Below are positions 56,811-64,000 of a stretch of 64,000 nt of DNA, piece after piece; the stretch's first letter is position 1; each line of letters opens with the position of its first letter. The DNA lies in NCBI GenBank assembly GCA_020161835.1, contig JAIUNL010000006.1:1-64000 (forward strand). Reading direction: 5' to 3'. A program made the translations under genes and the position numbers. Under the pieces are notes generated by a model. That model was not told the DNA's origin, did not search any database, and saw only the letters and a program-made list of their open reading frames with translations. Origin of the DNA: Bacteroidota bacterium (GTDB lineage Bacteria > Bacteroidota > JABWAT01).

Positions 56811-57437
56811 ATGAGTGATCATTCAACTACTCAGTCGCATGGGTTAGTGCACAGAGATGACGAAGGTTCAAAACTGGGTATGTGGTTATTTATCTTCACA
56901 GAAATTCTTCTGTTTGGAGCCCTTTTCCTTGTCTATTCAGTTTACAGATTTAAAAATCAGGATGCTTTCCATGCTGCTGCTTTAAATCTGGACACAGTTA
57001 TCGGAACAATAAATACTGTCATTCTGATTGTTTCATCAGCTACGATAGCCATGTCAATCTCTGCTTTACAGCAAAAAAATAAGAAGTTGGCTATTACCCT
57101 GATGGTCATAACTTTGGTTTTGGCTTTCTCGTTTCTTGTAAATAAATACTTTGAATGGGGTGCAAAGTTTCACCATGGTTTATACCCGGGTGCTGAGCAT
57201 CTGATCTCATTGGGAAGTGGCCAGAATCAGTTTTTCTTTCTGTATTTTTTTATGACAGGCCTTCATGCCTTCCACGTTATTGTGGGAATGGGTTTTATCA
57301 TTTTTGTAATGAGACAGGTGATGCGGGATGAACTGACCTACAACAATTACACCCGGCTTGAAAATGCCGGATTGTACTGGCACCTGGTCGATTTAATCTG
57401 GATTTATCTGTTTCCGTTATTTTATCTTATACATTGA
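56811..57437 (+). CDS. ctaE: Cytochrome c oxidase subunit III
   Basis: A 208-residue polytopic subunit III with FTEILLFGALFLVYSVYR near the start, FFFLYFFMTGLHAFHVIVG and YWHLVDLIWIYLFPLFYLIH at the end. The family signature HxxHVxxG is seen as LHAFHVIVG. It is predicted to have 5 helices. It lies 13 bp after subunit I. Confidence 0.95.
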   Translation: MSDHSTTQSHGLVHRDDEGSKLGMWLFIFTEILLFGALFLVYSVYRFKNQDAFHAAALNLDTVIGTINTVILIVSSATIAMSISALQQKNKKLAITLMVITLVLAFSFLVNKYFEWGAKFHHGLYPGAEHLISLGSGQNQFFFLYFFMTGLHAFHVIVGMGFIIFVMRQVMRDELTYNNYTRLENAGLYWHLVDLIWIYLFPLFYLIH

Positions 57438-57451
57438 CAAGGGAGGATTCT

Positions 57452-57745
57452 ATGAGTCACGATACTCACGAAGAAGTTCATATAACACCCTATAAGACTT
57501 ATTACATTATTCTGGGTCTTCTTTTGGTATTAACAGCCATAACAGTTGGGGTAACACTTATTCATCTCGGTACCTTTTCCGTTGCGGTTGCACTTTTTGT
57601 TGCAACTATAAAAGGTTCTCTTGTTTTGTTATATTTTATGCATCTGAAATTTGATAACAAACTTTTTCTCGCGCTTGTAGCTATTGTTTTTGCAGTCTAT
57701 ACTGCTGTAATTGCAATCACTTTTATCGATTATCTATCAAGGTAA
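57452..57745 (+). CDS. Cytochrome c oxidase subunit IV (caa3 type, CtaF-like)
   Basis: The ATG at 57452 has a strong AGGGAGG 7 bases upstream and gives 97 residues. The TTG at 57434 would place that site inside the gene, so the ATG is preferred. Three hydrophobic helices follow. The motif LVLLYFMHLKFDNKLFL is typical of the prokaryotic subunit IV family. It lies between subunits III and II. Confidence 0.88.
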   Translation: MSHDTHEEVHITPYKTYYIILGLLLVLTAITVGVTLIHLGTFSVAVALFVATIKGSLVLLYFMHLKFDNKLFLALVAIVFAVYTAVIAITFIDYLSR

Positions 57746-57751
57746 CCCACT

Positions 57752-58654
57752 ATGTTTAATGGTACATCTACATTTGTTGAAGGCGTTGACAACGCATTCC
57801 TGTTTATTGTTGTGATCTCCTTGATTCTGCTAATCGTTCTTACCTTTCTGATGGTTTATTTTATCTTCAGATACAGGAAAGAAAGAAATCCGGTTGCCAG
57901 CCAGATTGAAGGAAATGTAACGCTTGAAGTTCTTTGGACAGTTATTCCCGGAATTCTGGTTCTGATGATGTTCTGGTATGGCTGGAAGGCTTACACTCCT
58001 ATGAGAGACGTTCCTGAAGATGCAATGGTTGTAAAAGCTGTTGCAAGAATGTGGTCTTTCTCTTTCGAATATGACAACGGAAAAAAATCAGATAAACTTG
58101 TTGTTCCGATAAATAAACCGGTAAAAGTTGTTCTTGAAGCAACTGACGTTCTTCATGCGTTTTACATTCCGGCTTTTCGGGTTAAACAGGATATGGTTCC
58201 CGGAAATCCGCAGTATGTCTGGTTCTCTGCTACCAAAGCAGGTAGTTATGACATATTCTGTGCAGAATATTGTGGTACACTTCATTCAGCCATGATCACT
58301 AAAGTTGAAGTCCTTGAAGAATCTGACTATCAGTCGTGGTACGAAGGTTCAGCACTTGCCGCTGATGAACCGGTTGGCCTGAAATTGCTTAAAGACAATG
58401 CCTGCATCAGCTGCCATTCAATGGATGGAAGTCAATTGGTTGGACCAACTTTCAAAGGACTGTCCGGAAAAACTCACAAAGTTGTATCGAATGGGATTGA
58501 AAAAGAGATTTTGGCTGATGATGCTTACCTTATGAAGTCCATAACCGATCCGGCAGCAGATGTTGTAGTTGGGTATCCTGCAATCATGCAGCCTTACCAA
58601 CTTCCTGATTCTTCATTAAAGTCGATGGTTGAGTTTATCAAAACGTTAAAGTAA
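57752..58654 (+). CDS. ctaC: Cytochrome c oxidase subunit II fused to cytochrome c (caa3)
   Basis: A 300-residue protein with two N-terminal helices and a periplasmic CuA domain. CuA ligands: His135, and Cys170, Cys174, His178 and Met181 in CAEYCGTLHSAM. The C-terminal ~95 residues are a cytochrome c domain with CISCH (218-222); Met in AIMQPY is a likely axial ligand. This is the caa3 architecture. The stop overlaps the ctaB start by one base (TAATG). Confidence 0.95.
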   Translation: MFNGTSTFVEGVDNAFLFIVVISLILLIVLTFLMVYFIFRYRKERNPVASQIEGNVTLEVLWTVIPGILVLMMFWYGWKAYTPMRDVPEDAMVVKAVARMWSFSFEYDNGKKSDKLVVPINKPVKVVLEATDVLHAFYIPAFRVKQDMVPGNPQYVWFSATKAGSYDIFCAEYCGTLHSAMITKVEVLEESDYQSWYEGSALAADEPVGLKLLKDNACISCHSMDGSQLVGPTFKGLSGKTHKVVSNGIEKEILADDAYLMKSITDPAADVVVGYPAIMQPYQLPDSSLKSMVEFIKTLK

Positions 58655-59535
58655 TGATCAACAAATTCAAAAATTACTTAGGTTTACTGGCTGAACTGGG
58701 TAAAGTAAAAATCACTTTTGCTGTTGCTTTTACGACCATAACCGGTTACGTTCTGGCAAATGGTGGATTTGATTCAGGGCTGTTAGTACCAACACTGGGA
58801 ATTTTCATTCTTGCCTGTGGATCTTCTGCAATAAATCACTTCCAGGAACAGACAACTGATGCAATTATGGATCGGACCAAGTCACGTCCGCTTCCATCTG
58901 GCAGAATTATGCCGTTTGAAGTAATGGCAATCGCCATTTTCTGGGTAATAATCGGAAGTTGGTTGTTGTATGTCAGTTCCGGGTTTATTGGAATGCAGTT
59001 AGGTTTGCTGGCCCTTTTCTGGTACAACGGAATTTATACACCGTTGAAAAGAAAAACTGCGTTTGCAGTAGTCCCTGGGTCAGTTATTGGCGCAATTCCC
59101 CCTGCAGTTGGCTGGGTTGCCGGTGGCGGAGATATCACAGATCCAAGAATATTACTGGTAGCCTTTTTCTTTTTTATCTGGCAGGTTCCCCATTTTTGGC
59201 TTTTATCCCTAAAGTATGGCCGGCAGTATGCAGAAGCCGGGCTTCCATCAATAACCAGTCTCTATTCTCAGAACCAGATTAAAAGAATGACCTTTGTTTG
59301 GACTCTCGCAACCGCAGTTACAGTAACAATGGTGCCATTCTTTGGAGTTGTTCATTCATTTCTTTCGATAGTGATGATTTTACTCTCAGCAACCTGGTTG
59401 CTGGTTACTTTTTCAGTTCTTGTCATAAAACCTGATGCTGAGTTAAATCCCGGGAAATATTTTATGAAAATAAATTATTTTGCCCTGATGATAATGATTT
59501 CTTTGCTTCTTGAACCCTATTTTCATACCGTTTAG
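58654..59535 (+). CDS. ctaB: Heme O synthase (protoheme IX farnesyltransferase)
   Basis: A 293-residue UbiA-family prenyltransferase. The Asp-rich motif is in NHFQEQTTDAIMDRTKSRPL. It makes heme O from heme B, the precursor for heme A in the oxidase upstream. No CtaA (heme A synthase) is present in the window. It is translationally coupled to subunit II. Confidence 0.95.
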   Translation: MINKFKNYLGLLAELGKVKITFAVAFTTITGYVLANGGFDSGLLVPTLGIFILACGSSAINHFQEQTTDAIMDRTKSRPLPSGRIMPFEVMAIAIFWVIIGSWLLYVSSGFIGMQLGLLALFWYNGIYTPLKRKTAFAVVPGSVIGAIPPAVGWVAGGGDITDPRILLVAFFFFIWQVPHFWLLSLKYGRQYAEAGLPSITSLYSQNQIKRMTFVWTLATAVTVTMVPFFGVVHSFLSIVMILLSATWLLVTFSVLVIKPDAELNPGKYFMKINYFALMIMISLLLEPYFHTV

Positions 59536-59601
59536 GCTATAAAATTTTTATTTTTCAATTCCTTAACCGTAACTTGTGTGCTGATTTATAAAGGATTAAC
59601 A

Positions 59602-59964
59602 ATGAAAAAATCTGGACTATTAACCCTTCTGATCCTTCTCTTGGCAACTTTTGCTTTTGCCCAGAATAAAGATAAAAAACCTGCTGCTGTTGCTGAAGGC
59701 GATAAAGGAAAGGCTCTCATTCAAAAGAATAACTGTATTGCCTGTCATGCATCAAAGGGTGTTGTTGCTCCTGAATTTAAAGATGTTCTGGGTAAGTATA
59801 CCGATGCTGAGAAATTCCAGAAAATGCTCGCAAAACCACCCAAAAGCGGAAAATTTCCCGGTGCAATGCCACCTGTAACTGTTTCAAAAGAAGAAGCAAA
59901 GGCTATGTTGGCCTATCTGCAGAATGATTTGAAAAAGTCAGTAAAAACACCGGCAAAAAAATAA
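59602..59964 (+). CDS. Small secreted c-type cytochrome
   Basis: Starting at the ATG at 59602, with AAGGA upstream, gives 120 residues with a signal peptide (ending FAFA at 20). A GTG 24 bp upstream is a worse start. Heme-binding CIACH is at 45-49, and Met in GAMPPV is the likely axial ligand. The size fits a periplasmic electron carrier that could link the bc-type complex below with the caa3 oxidase above. Confidence 0.9.
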   Translation: MKKSGLLTLLILLLATFAFAQNKDKKPAAVAEGDKGKALIQKNNCIACHASKGVVAPEFKDVLGKYTDAEKFQKMLAKPPKSGKFPGAMPPVTVSKEEAKAMLAYLQNDLKKSVKTPAKK

Positions 59965-59977
59965 TCATTTATTGACT

Positions 59978-60004
59978 GGAAGGTTTCATCAATTTTGACC
60001 TTCC
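59978..60004 (+). promoter_or_regulatory. Hairpin between cytochrome c and the following membrane-protein gene
   Basis: GGAAGGT (59978-59984) pairs with ACCTTCC (59998-60004) around a 13-nt loop. No U-run is attached, so termination is doubtful. It could be a partial terminator or an mRNA-processing site separating the oxidase genes from the Rieske/b genes. Confidence 0.3.
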
Positions 60005-60057
60005 TGCTCTTTTGCTCAAACGGGGATTGTTACCCCTGAATCATTACGGAGGTTAAA

Positions 60058-61146
60058 TTGGATTCGTTTTTCCCAGGTCCTGATGGGCTGGCAATGCCGG
60101 CATCACCCGGCTTATTTAAATTTTTATCCATATTTACATATACCATCCACATTATCCCGATGGCTTTTTTGATCGGTCTGATGGTATTTGCAATTTATTT
60201 CGTCATCAAGAAAAATAGTAATCCCGAAGTTTTCAACTCTCTTCTTCAGGTTTCAGGTAACACACTTCCTGTCATGCTTACTTTCACATTGGTTTCAGGA
60301 GCTTTACCACTTTTATTTGTTCAGGTTTTATATGGTCAGGCTTTTTACCCTGCTGCCATACTGACCGGTTGGCTCTGGTATCTGGTACTGGCCTTTATTT
60401 TATTTGGTTTTTTTGGTTTCTGGCTGTTTAAAAACAAAATCATTGCATTTCCCTCCCTTGCCGTGATTTCACTGGTTTTATCATTGCTTGCTATGTTATT
60501 TGTAAATTTTGTTTTCACCAATACATCTGTTTTGATGTTGTCACCAGAAACAATGAAAGCAATCTATCTCTCTTCCTCGCAATCTGTTCTTCCGGTTTCT
60601 GATGCTCAGGTAGCCCCCCGCTGGATTTTCTTTTTTGTTACAAGTATTGCCTTGGGTGGTCTTCTTTTGAATGGCATCGGTCACTTCAGCAGAAAGATTA
60701 CCGAAGAAACCCGTACCTATTTGTTTGATCTGGGTTTCTGGTCTTATGCAGGTGGTTCTGTTTTAAGTATTTTTGTTGTTATTTACTGGTTACTTGTATT
60801 ACCTGAGTCAATCGCGTCAAAAATCTGGTCTTCACATTATTTTGATATTTTTGTTACTGCCTTGGTTTTTGCAATTGTCTTTTTAAAAGTATCAAATGCC
60901 ATCAAAGAAGCCGGAATTTTTATTATGGCTCCCATTTCTGCGTTTTTCTCCATTTTCCTTTTCGGATGGATCAGGCAGGTTGTCAGGGAACAAGCACTTG
61001 AGCCCGTTTACATCAATCCTGACGCATTAACTGTTCAACCTGATTATGGTAATCTTTTCTTGTTTTTCTTTCTGATAAGTGCAGGAATTGTTTATCTGGT
61101 TTATCTTTCACGCCTTTACTACCGGGCAACCCATTCTCAGTCCTGA
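60058..61146 (+). CDS. Multi-span membrane protein, distantly CydA-like, associated with the bc-type complex
   Basis: A TTG start with GGAGG gives 362 residues with about eight hydrophobic helices and no CxxCH. A histidine (His31) in helix 1 (YTIHIIPMAFLIG) stands where CydA has a heme ligand near its N-terminus. Near the end, GWIRQVVREQALEPVYI resembles the CydA segment around GW...R..PW, and a similar VR....PY stretch occurs in the partly visible gene at 62801. There is no CydB nearby and no complete bd-oxidase set. It is best described as a membrane subunit of the quinol:cytochrome c complex in this cluster. The CydA relation is by inspection only. Confidence 0.6.
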   Translation: MDSFFPGPDGLAMPASPGLFKFLSIFTYTIHIIPMAFLIGLMVFAIYFVIKKNSNPEVFNSLLQVSGNTLPVMLTFTLVSGALPLLFVQVLYGQAFYPAAILTGWLWYLVLAFILFGFFGFWLFKNKIIAFPSLAVISLVLSLLAMLFVNFVFTNTSVLMLSPETMKAIYLSSSQSVLPVSDAQVAPRWIFFFVTSIALGGLLLNGIGHFSRKITEETRTYLFDLGFWSYAGGSVLSIFVVIYWLLVLPESIASKIWSSHYFDIFVTALVFAIVFLKVSNAIKEAGIFIMAPISAFFSIFLFGWIRQVVREQALEPVYINPDALTVQPDYGNLFLFFFLISAGIVYLVYLSRLYYRATHSQS

Positions 61147-61171
61147 AAATTATTAAATGGAATAAGATGTT

Positions 61172-61663
61172 ATGAGTGACTTACAAAACGACCCAATTGA
61201 TACAATTAAACGCCGTAAATTTTTAACCTATTCTCTTCGCACGCTTGCAGGTGTCTGGGTTGCTTCATTATTATATCCGATTGTTAAATATCTTTCGCCT
61301 CATAATAAAGAGGTTACTGTTGATGTTTCTGAAATTAACCTTGGTGTTAAAGAATTAGCACCGGGTGCAGCAGAGCCGTTTGCTTTTGGGCCAAAACCTG
61401 CTATTCTTTTTAAAACAAAGGAAGGTGAACTCAAAGCAGTTAGTGCAGTTTGTACTCATCTTGGATGCACAGTCGTTCATAAAGACGATCTTTCGGCACC
61501 ACCAATCCCAGCTGGTCACAAGGGTGCAGGTTTCTTCTGTAATTGCCACCTTGGGGTTTATGATGAAAATGGCAAGAACATTGGTGGACCTCCGCCAGCC
61601 CCTCTCCCTGAATTTAAAGTCACTGTCGCTGAAAACGGTGATGTTACTGTTTCAAAATCGTAA
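61172..61663 (+). CDS. Rieske iron-sulfur protein
   Basis: A 163-residue Rieske protein with a twin-arginine start (RRKFLTYS) and one membrane anchor near 23-40. Cluster ligands: Cys94 and His96 in CTHLGC, and Cys123, Cys125 and His126 in CNCHLGVY. The usual second motif is CPCHGS. Here Pro is Asn124, Gly is Leu127 and the Ser two residues after the His is Gly128; Tyr130 is kept. The missing Ser hydrogen bond is known to lower cluster potential, which fits menaquinol oxidation. It lies 14 bp before the cytochrome b gene. Confidence 0.92.
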   Translation: MSDLQNDPIDTIKRRKFLTYSLRTLAGVWVASLLYPIVKYLSPHNKEVTVDVSEINLGVKELAPGAAEPFAFGPKPAILFKTKEGELKAVSAVCTHLGCTVVHKDDLSAPPIPAGHKGAGFFCNCHLGVYDENGKNIGGPPPAPLPEFKVTVAENGDVTVSKS

Positions 61664-61677
61664 TAAAGGGTTATTCA

Positions 61678-62778
61678 ATGTCTGAACTGCATAATGACCA
61701 AAATAAAACACCATCAGCACCTTCTGGTGTACTTGGCTGGCTGGCTGACCGGTATCACATTCAAGGATTGATTGATTATCTGGCTAAGAAAGAAGTTCCA
61801 TCCTACAGGCATTCTTTCTGGTATTATATGGGTGGTTTATCACTCCTGTTTTTTATGGTACAGATCGTTACCGGAATTCTCTTGCTATTTTATTACACAC
61901 CAGGTAAAGAAGCCTATTCTTCTGTCAAATTTATAGTTGAAAAGGTAGAATTCGGTTGGCTCATCAGATCAATTCACAGTTACGCTGCAAACCTAATGGT
62001 GTTTTTTGTATTTGTTCACATGTTTTCAGTCATATTTATGAAAGCATATCGCAGACCCCGTGAACTTACCTACATCACTGGTTTTATACTTCTTGCCCTT
62101 TCAATGGGAATGGGATTCAGTGGTTATTTATTACCCTGGGATGAACTTGCTTTCTTTGCTACAAAAATTGGTATGAATATAACAGAATCAGTACCTCTGA
62201 TCGGACCGATCATGGCCGGAATGTTAAAAGGTGGACCTGAGGTTGGGTTTGATACCATTTCCAGGTTTTTTGCCTTACACGTTTGGGGAATCCCCATTCT
62301 CATGATTGGTGTTTTGGGAGCACATCTGTTTTTTATTCAGGTTCAGGGTATTTCAGAACCAGACGGATTTAAAGCACTTCCAGTGGAAAAACAAAAATAT
62401 GTAAAGTTTTTCCCCACTTTTATGTATGATGATTTTCTGGTTTGGCTGATTGCTTTAAACGGTCTGATTGTTTTGGCTGTGTTTTTTCCATGGGAACTCG
62501 GACCTGAAGCAAATGTATTTGCGCCGACACCAGAAGGTATTCACCCCGAATGGTACTTTATGGCTATGTTCCAGATTCTGAAAATATTGCCGAATATTGG
62601 TCCGCTCGAAAGTGAACACATCGGAAATATCATTTTTGGATTAACCGGGTTGATTTTGGTACTTATTCCTTTCTGGGGCGAAAAACGTGAACGGCTTGTT
62701 TCCTATTTCACAATTGCGGTTCTTGCCGGTCTGATTATATTTTCAATTCTGGCCTATCATGCGGTAGGCAAAATTTAA
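61678..62778 (+). CDS. Cytochrome b (bc/b6f-type complex)
   Basis: A 366-residue cytochrome b. Heme ligand pairs are His100/His114 (13 residues between) and His201/His216 (14 between), the 13/14 spacing of b6-type proteins. The PEWY quinol-site motif is at 290-293. The chain ends soon after about eight or fewer helices, shorter than typical bc1 cytochrome b. With the Rieske protein it forms the core of a quinol-oxidising complex. No cytochrome c1 gene follows; a membrane protein of the 60058 type does. Confidence 0.93.
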   Translation: MSELHNDQNKTPSAPSGVLGWLADRYHIQGLIDYLAKKEVPSYRHSFWYYMGGLSLLFFMVQIVTGILLLFYYTPGKEAYSSVKFIVEKVEFGWLIRSIHSYAANLMVFFVFVHMFSVIFMKAYRRPRELTYITGFILLALSMGMGFSGYLLPWDELAFFATKIGMNITESVPLIGPIMAGMLKGGPEVGFDTISRFFALHVWGIPILMIGVLGAHLFFIQVQGISEPDGFKALPVEKQKYVKFFPTFMYDDFLVWLIALNGLIVLAVFFPWELGPEANVFAPTPEGIHPEWYFMAMFQILKILPNIGPLESEHIGNIIFGLTGLILVLIPFWGEKRERLVSYFTIAVLAGLIIFSILAYHAVGKI

Positions 62779-62800
62779 GTTACTTTCGGGAGATTAAGAT

Positions 62801-64000
62801 ATGAATTTTCCAGTATGGCTGGCAGGTGAAGGTTTTATTGGCTTCATCTTTATTTTTACAAAATCAGTTTTCACGTTAACAACACTTTCTGCTTTTGGCG
62901 CAGGTGTTTTTATGGCAATCGGAGAAAAAAGAGCACTTTTTGACTCGCATGCCGGATATCGTGAATTTATGAAAAAGTTTACCGGATTTGTCTTATTTAT
63001 TGTAACTGCATTAGGAACAGTTTCATATTCAGCTCTCTGGATATTTTATATTTTGACAGCACCAGCGACTTTAAGTACAATTGCGAATGAATTTGCCTGG
63101 GTCTGGATTCTTCAGGGGTTTGCCTATCTTTTAGAAGTAGGGTCTTTGTTTGTTCTTTATGCTACGTTTAATAAAGTGCATAAAGAAAATCACATTGACC
63201 TTGCCTGGAGTTTTGCAATTCTTTCGCTGATTACACTTATTGTCTCAAATGCTACATTGAGTTTTCAGCAAAGCCCTGGTCATTGGATCAATACACTTAA
63301 ATTTGAAGATGCATGGTTCAATGCATCTTACCTGGCTTCTCTTTCGGTCAGGATTCTGGTTTCCCTGCAAACCGGCGGTATTATTGCCCTGCTTGCTGTT
63401 TCAACTTTAGAAAAGGGTAAGTTAAAATCAGAGGTTGCATCTTTCGCGGCCGCCTTTGTTATTTACCCCTTTATCTTATTGCCATTTGCTGCTCTCTGGT
63501 TTCTTGCCACAATAGACCCTGTTATGGTTAACAACCTTGCTTCCGGGTTCAGTGGTGTAGAATCTGGTAATCTTTCAGTTTTAACCCGATTTACATTTTT
63601 GTCGGTATTTGCAGCTGTTTCAGTTTTTCTTTTTACTCTTCTCGGTGCTGTAATTAACGCAGACGGCTTTAAAAAGGCAATGGCCTTTTGGCTGGTTGTT
63701 TTGGCATTCATTGCTGCAGGTTCAACTGAATACGTAAGAACGCTGCTGGGGAATCCTTATGCAATAGCCGGATATATGTACAATAATGGTGTAAAGTTAA
63801 ATGATGCAGATCAATATTCTGATGGTTTCCTTTCAAAGTCAAAGTGGGCTGTTATCAAGGAAATAACTGAAGAAAACCGGCTTGCTGCAGGCAAAGAACT
63901 TTATACCTTTCAATTTTCTGGTGCTGTAGTTTCGGGTGGATACAATTCATTACTAGAGTTGGCTGGTGAAGCTACGAACGTTCAGGAAACACTTGATTTG
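62801..64000 (+). CDS. Large membrane protein with distantly CydA-like N-part and cytochrome c-like tail, heme motif lost (cut by window end)
   Basis: The frame from the ATG at 62801 (GGGAG upstream) is open for 400 codons to the window end. About nine hydrophobic helices span 10-325. They are followed by TEYVRTLLGNPYAIAGYMY (about 312-331), a stretch resembling the end of the 60058 protein. The tail from 364 looks like the start of a cytochrome c domain (GKELYTFQ), but where QCxxCH is expected the sequence is QFSGAV (Gln371-Val376). All three heme-attachment residues are absent. The following GYNS matches the pattern that often follows the heme site in such tails. The rest is outside the window. 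It sits directly after cytochrome b, where a cytochrome c1 would be expected. Confidence 0.6.
   Translation, partial: MNFPVWLAGEGFIGFIFIFTKSVFTLTTLSAFGAGVFMAIGEKRALFDSHAGYREFMKKFTGFVLFIVTALGTVSYSALWIFYILTAPATLSTIANEFAWVWILQGFAYLLEVGSLFVLYATFNKVHKENHIDLAWSFAILSLITLIVSNATLSFQQSPGHWINTLKFEDAWFNASYLASLSVRILVSLQTGGIIALLAVSTLEKGKLKSEVASFAAAFVIYPFILLPFAALWFLATIDPVMVNNLASGFSGVESGNLSVLTRFTFLSVFAAVSVFLFTLLGAVINADGFKKAMAFWLVVLAFIAAGSTEYVRTLLGNPYAIAGYMYNNGVKLNDADQYSDGFLSKSKWAVIKEITEENRLAAGKELYTFQFSGAVVSGGYNSLLELAGEATNVQETLDL

Noticed and set aside
57434-57451. TTG start for oxidase subunit IV, overlapping subunit III
   Set aside because: The strong AGGGAGG site lies inside this extension, right before the ATG at 57452.
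60058-64000. Cytochrome bd oxidase (cydAB) operon
   Set aside because: There is no CydB. The similarity to CydA is weak and partial, and Rieske and cytochrome b genes lie between the two candidates.
1-64000. tRNA genes, CRISPR arrays, insertion sequences or phage genes
   Set aside because: No cloverleaf-like segment, regularly spaced repeat, transposase or integrase was seen. The apparent gene content is core and envelope functions.

Overview
The window looks like a chromosomal segment of a Gram-negative bacterium of the FCB supergroup, near Ignavibacteriota/Calditrichota/KSB1-type lineages. Four things point there: a C-terminal sorting domain with the SQNYPNPFNP signature, a PorV-like outer-membrane protein beside a TonB-type receptor, two GWxTD-type proteins, and a caa3 oxidase of the YSHPxVY (A2) type. 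The phylum is inferred. No 16S gene is present, and no tRNA, insertion sequence or CRISPR array was seen. Almost all genes lie on the + strand in tightly packed operons. TTG starts are frequent, with Shine-Dalgarno-like GGAG/GAGG motifs at many of them.

Layout. 1-14.7 kb: 3' end of tuf, then one long S10-spc-alpha ribosomal cluster (rpsJ to rplQ, with secY, map, infA and rpoA), ending in a strong terminator. The 147-bp gap between rplW and rplB is unusually rich in stem-loops. 14.8-18.2 kb: engB GTPase and a serine-biosynthesis pair (class V aminotransferase plus SerA), ending in a bidirectional terminator. 18.2-22.1 kb (- strand): a very large secreted subtilase with a T9SS-type tail. 22.1-22.66 kb: a gene-free divergent regulatory region. 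22.66-30.9 kb: an envelope operon of lipoprotein, TonB-dependent receptor-like protein, large T9SS-tailed protein and PorV-like barrel. 31-38.1 kb: two GWxTD-type proteins, an LpxL-like acyltransferase, a DUF3108 lipoprotein, a CPBP protease, a zinc-ribbon protein and cdsA.

38.1-53.7 kb: a chemosensory operon with two CheW, three MCPs, CheB, CheR-TPR, a free Hpt, a CheA with three Hpt domains and a receiver, and two paralogous response regulators. The second regulator ends in a class III cyclase homology domain that has lost its metal-binding and transition-state residues (a pseudo-cyclase). No CheY or flagellar gene is present, so these regulators are the apparent outputs. A bacilliredoxin-like gene converges on it.

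54.3-64 kb: a respiratory cluster. SCO1 and caa3 oxidase genes (I, III, IV, II-cyt c) are followed by heme O synthase and a small cytochrome c. Next comes a Rieske/cytochrome b pair with no cytochrome c1 in view, flanked by two multi-span membrane proteins that look distantly CydA-like. The last is cut by the window end, and its cytochrome c-like tail has lost the CxxCH heme motif. Together these genes suggest a quinol-to-cytochrome c-to-oxygen chain built around a non-canonical bc-type complex.
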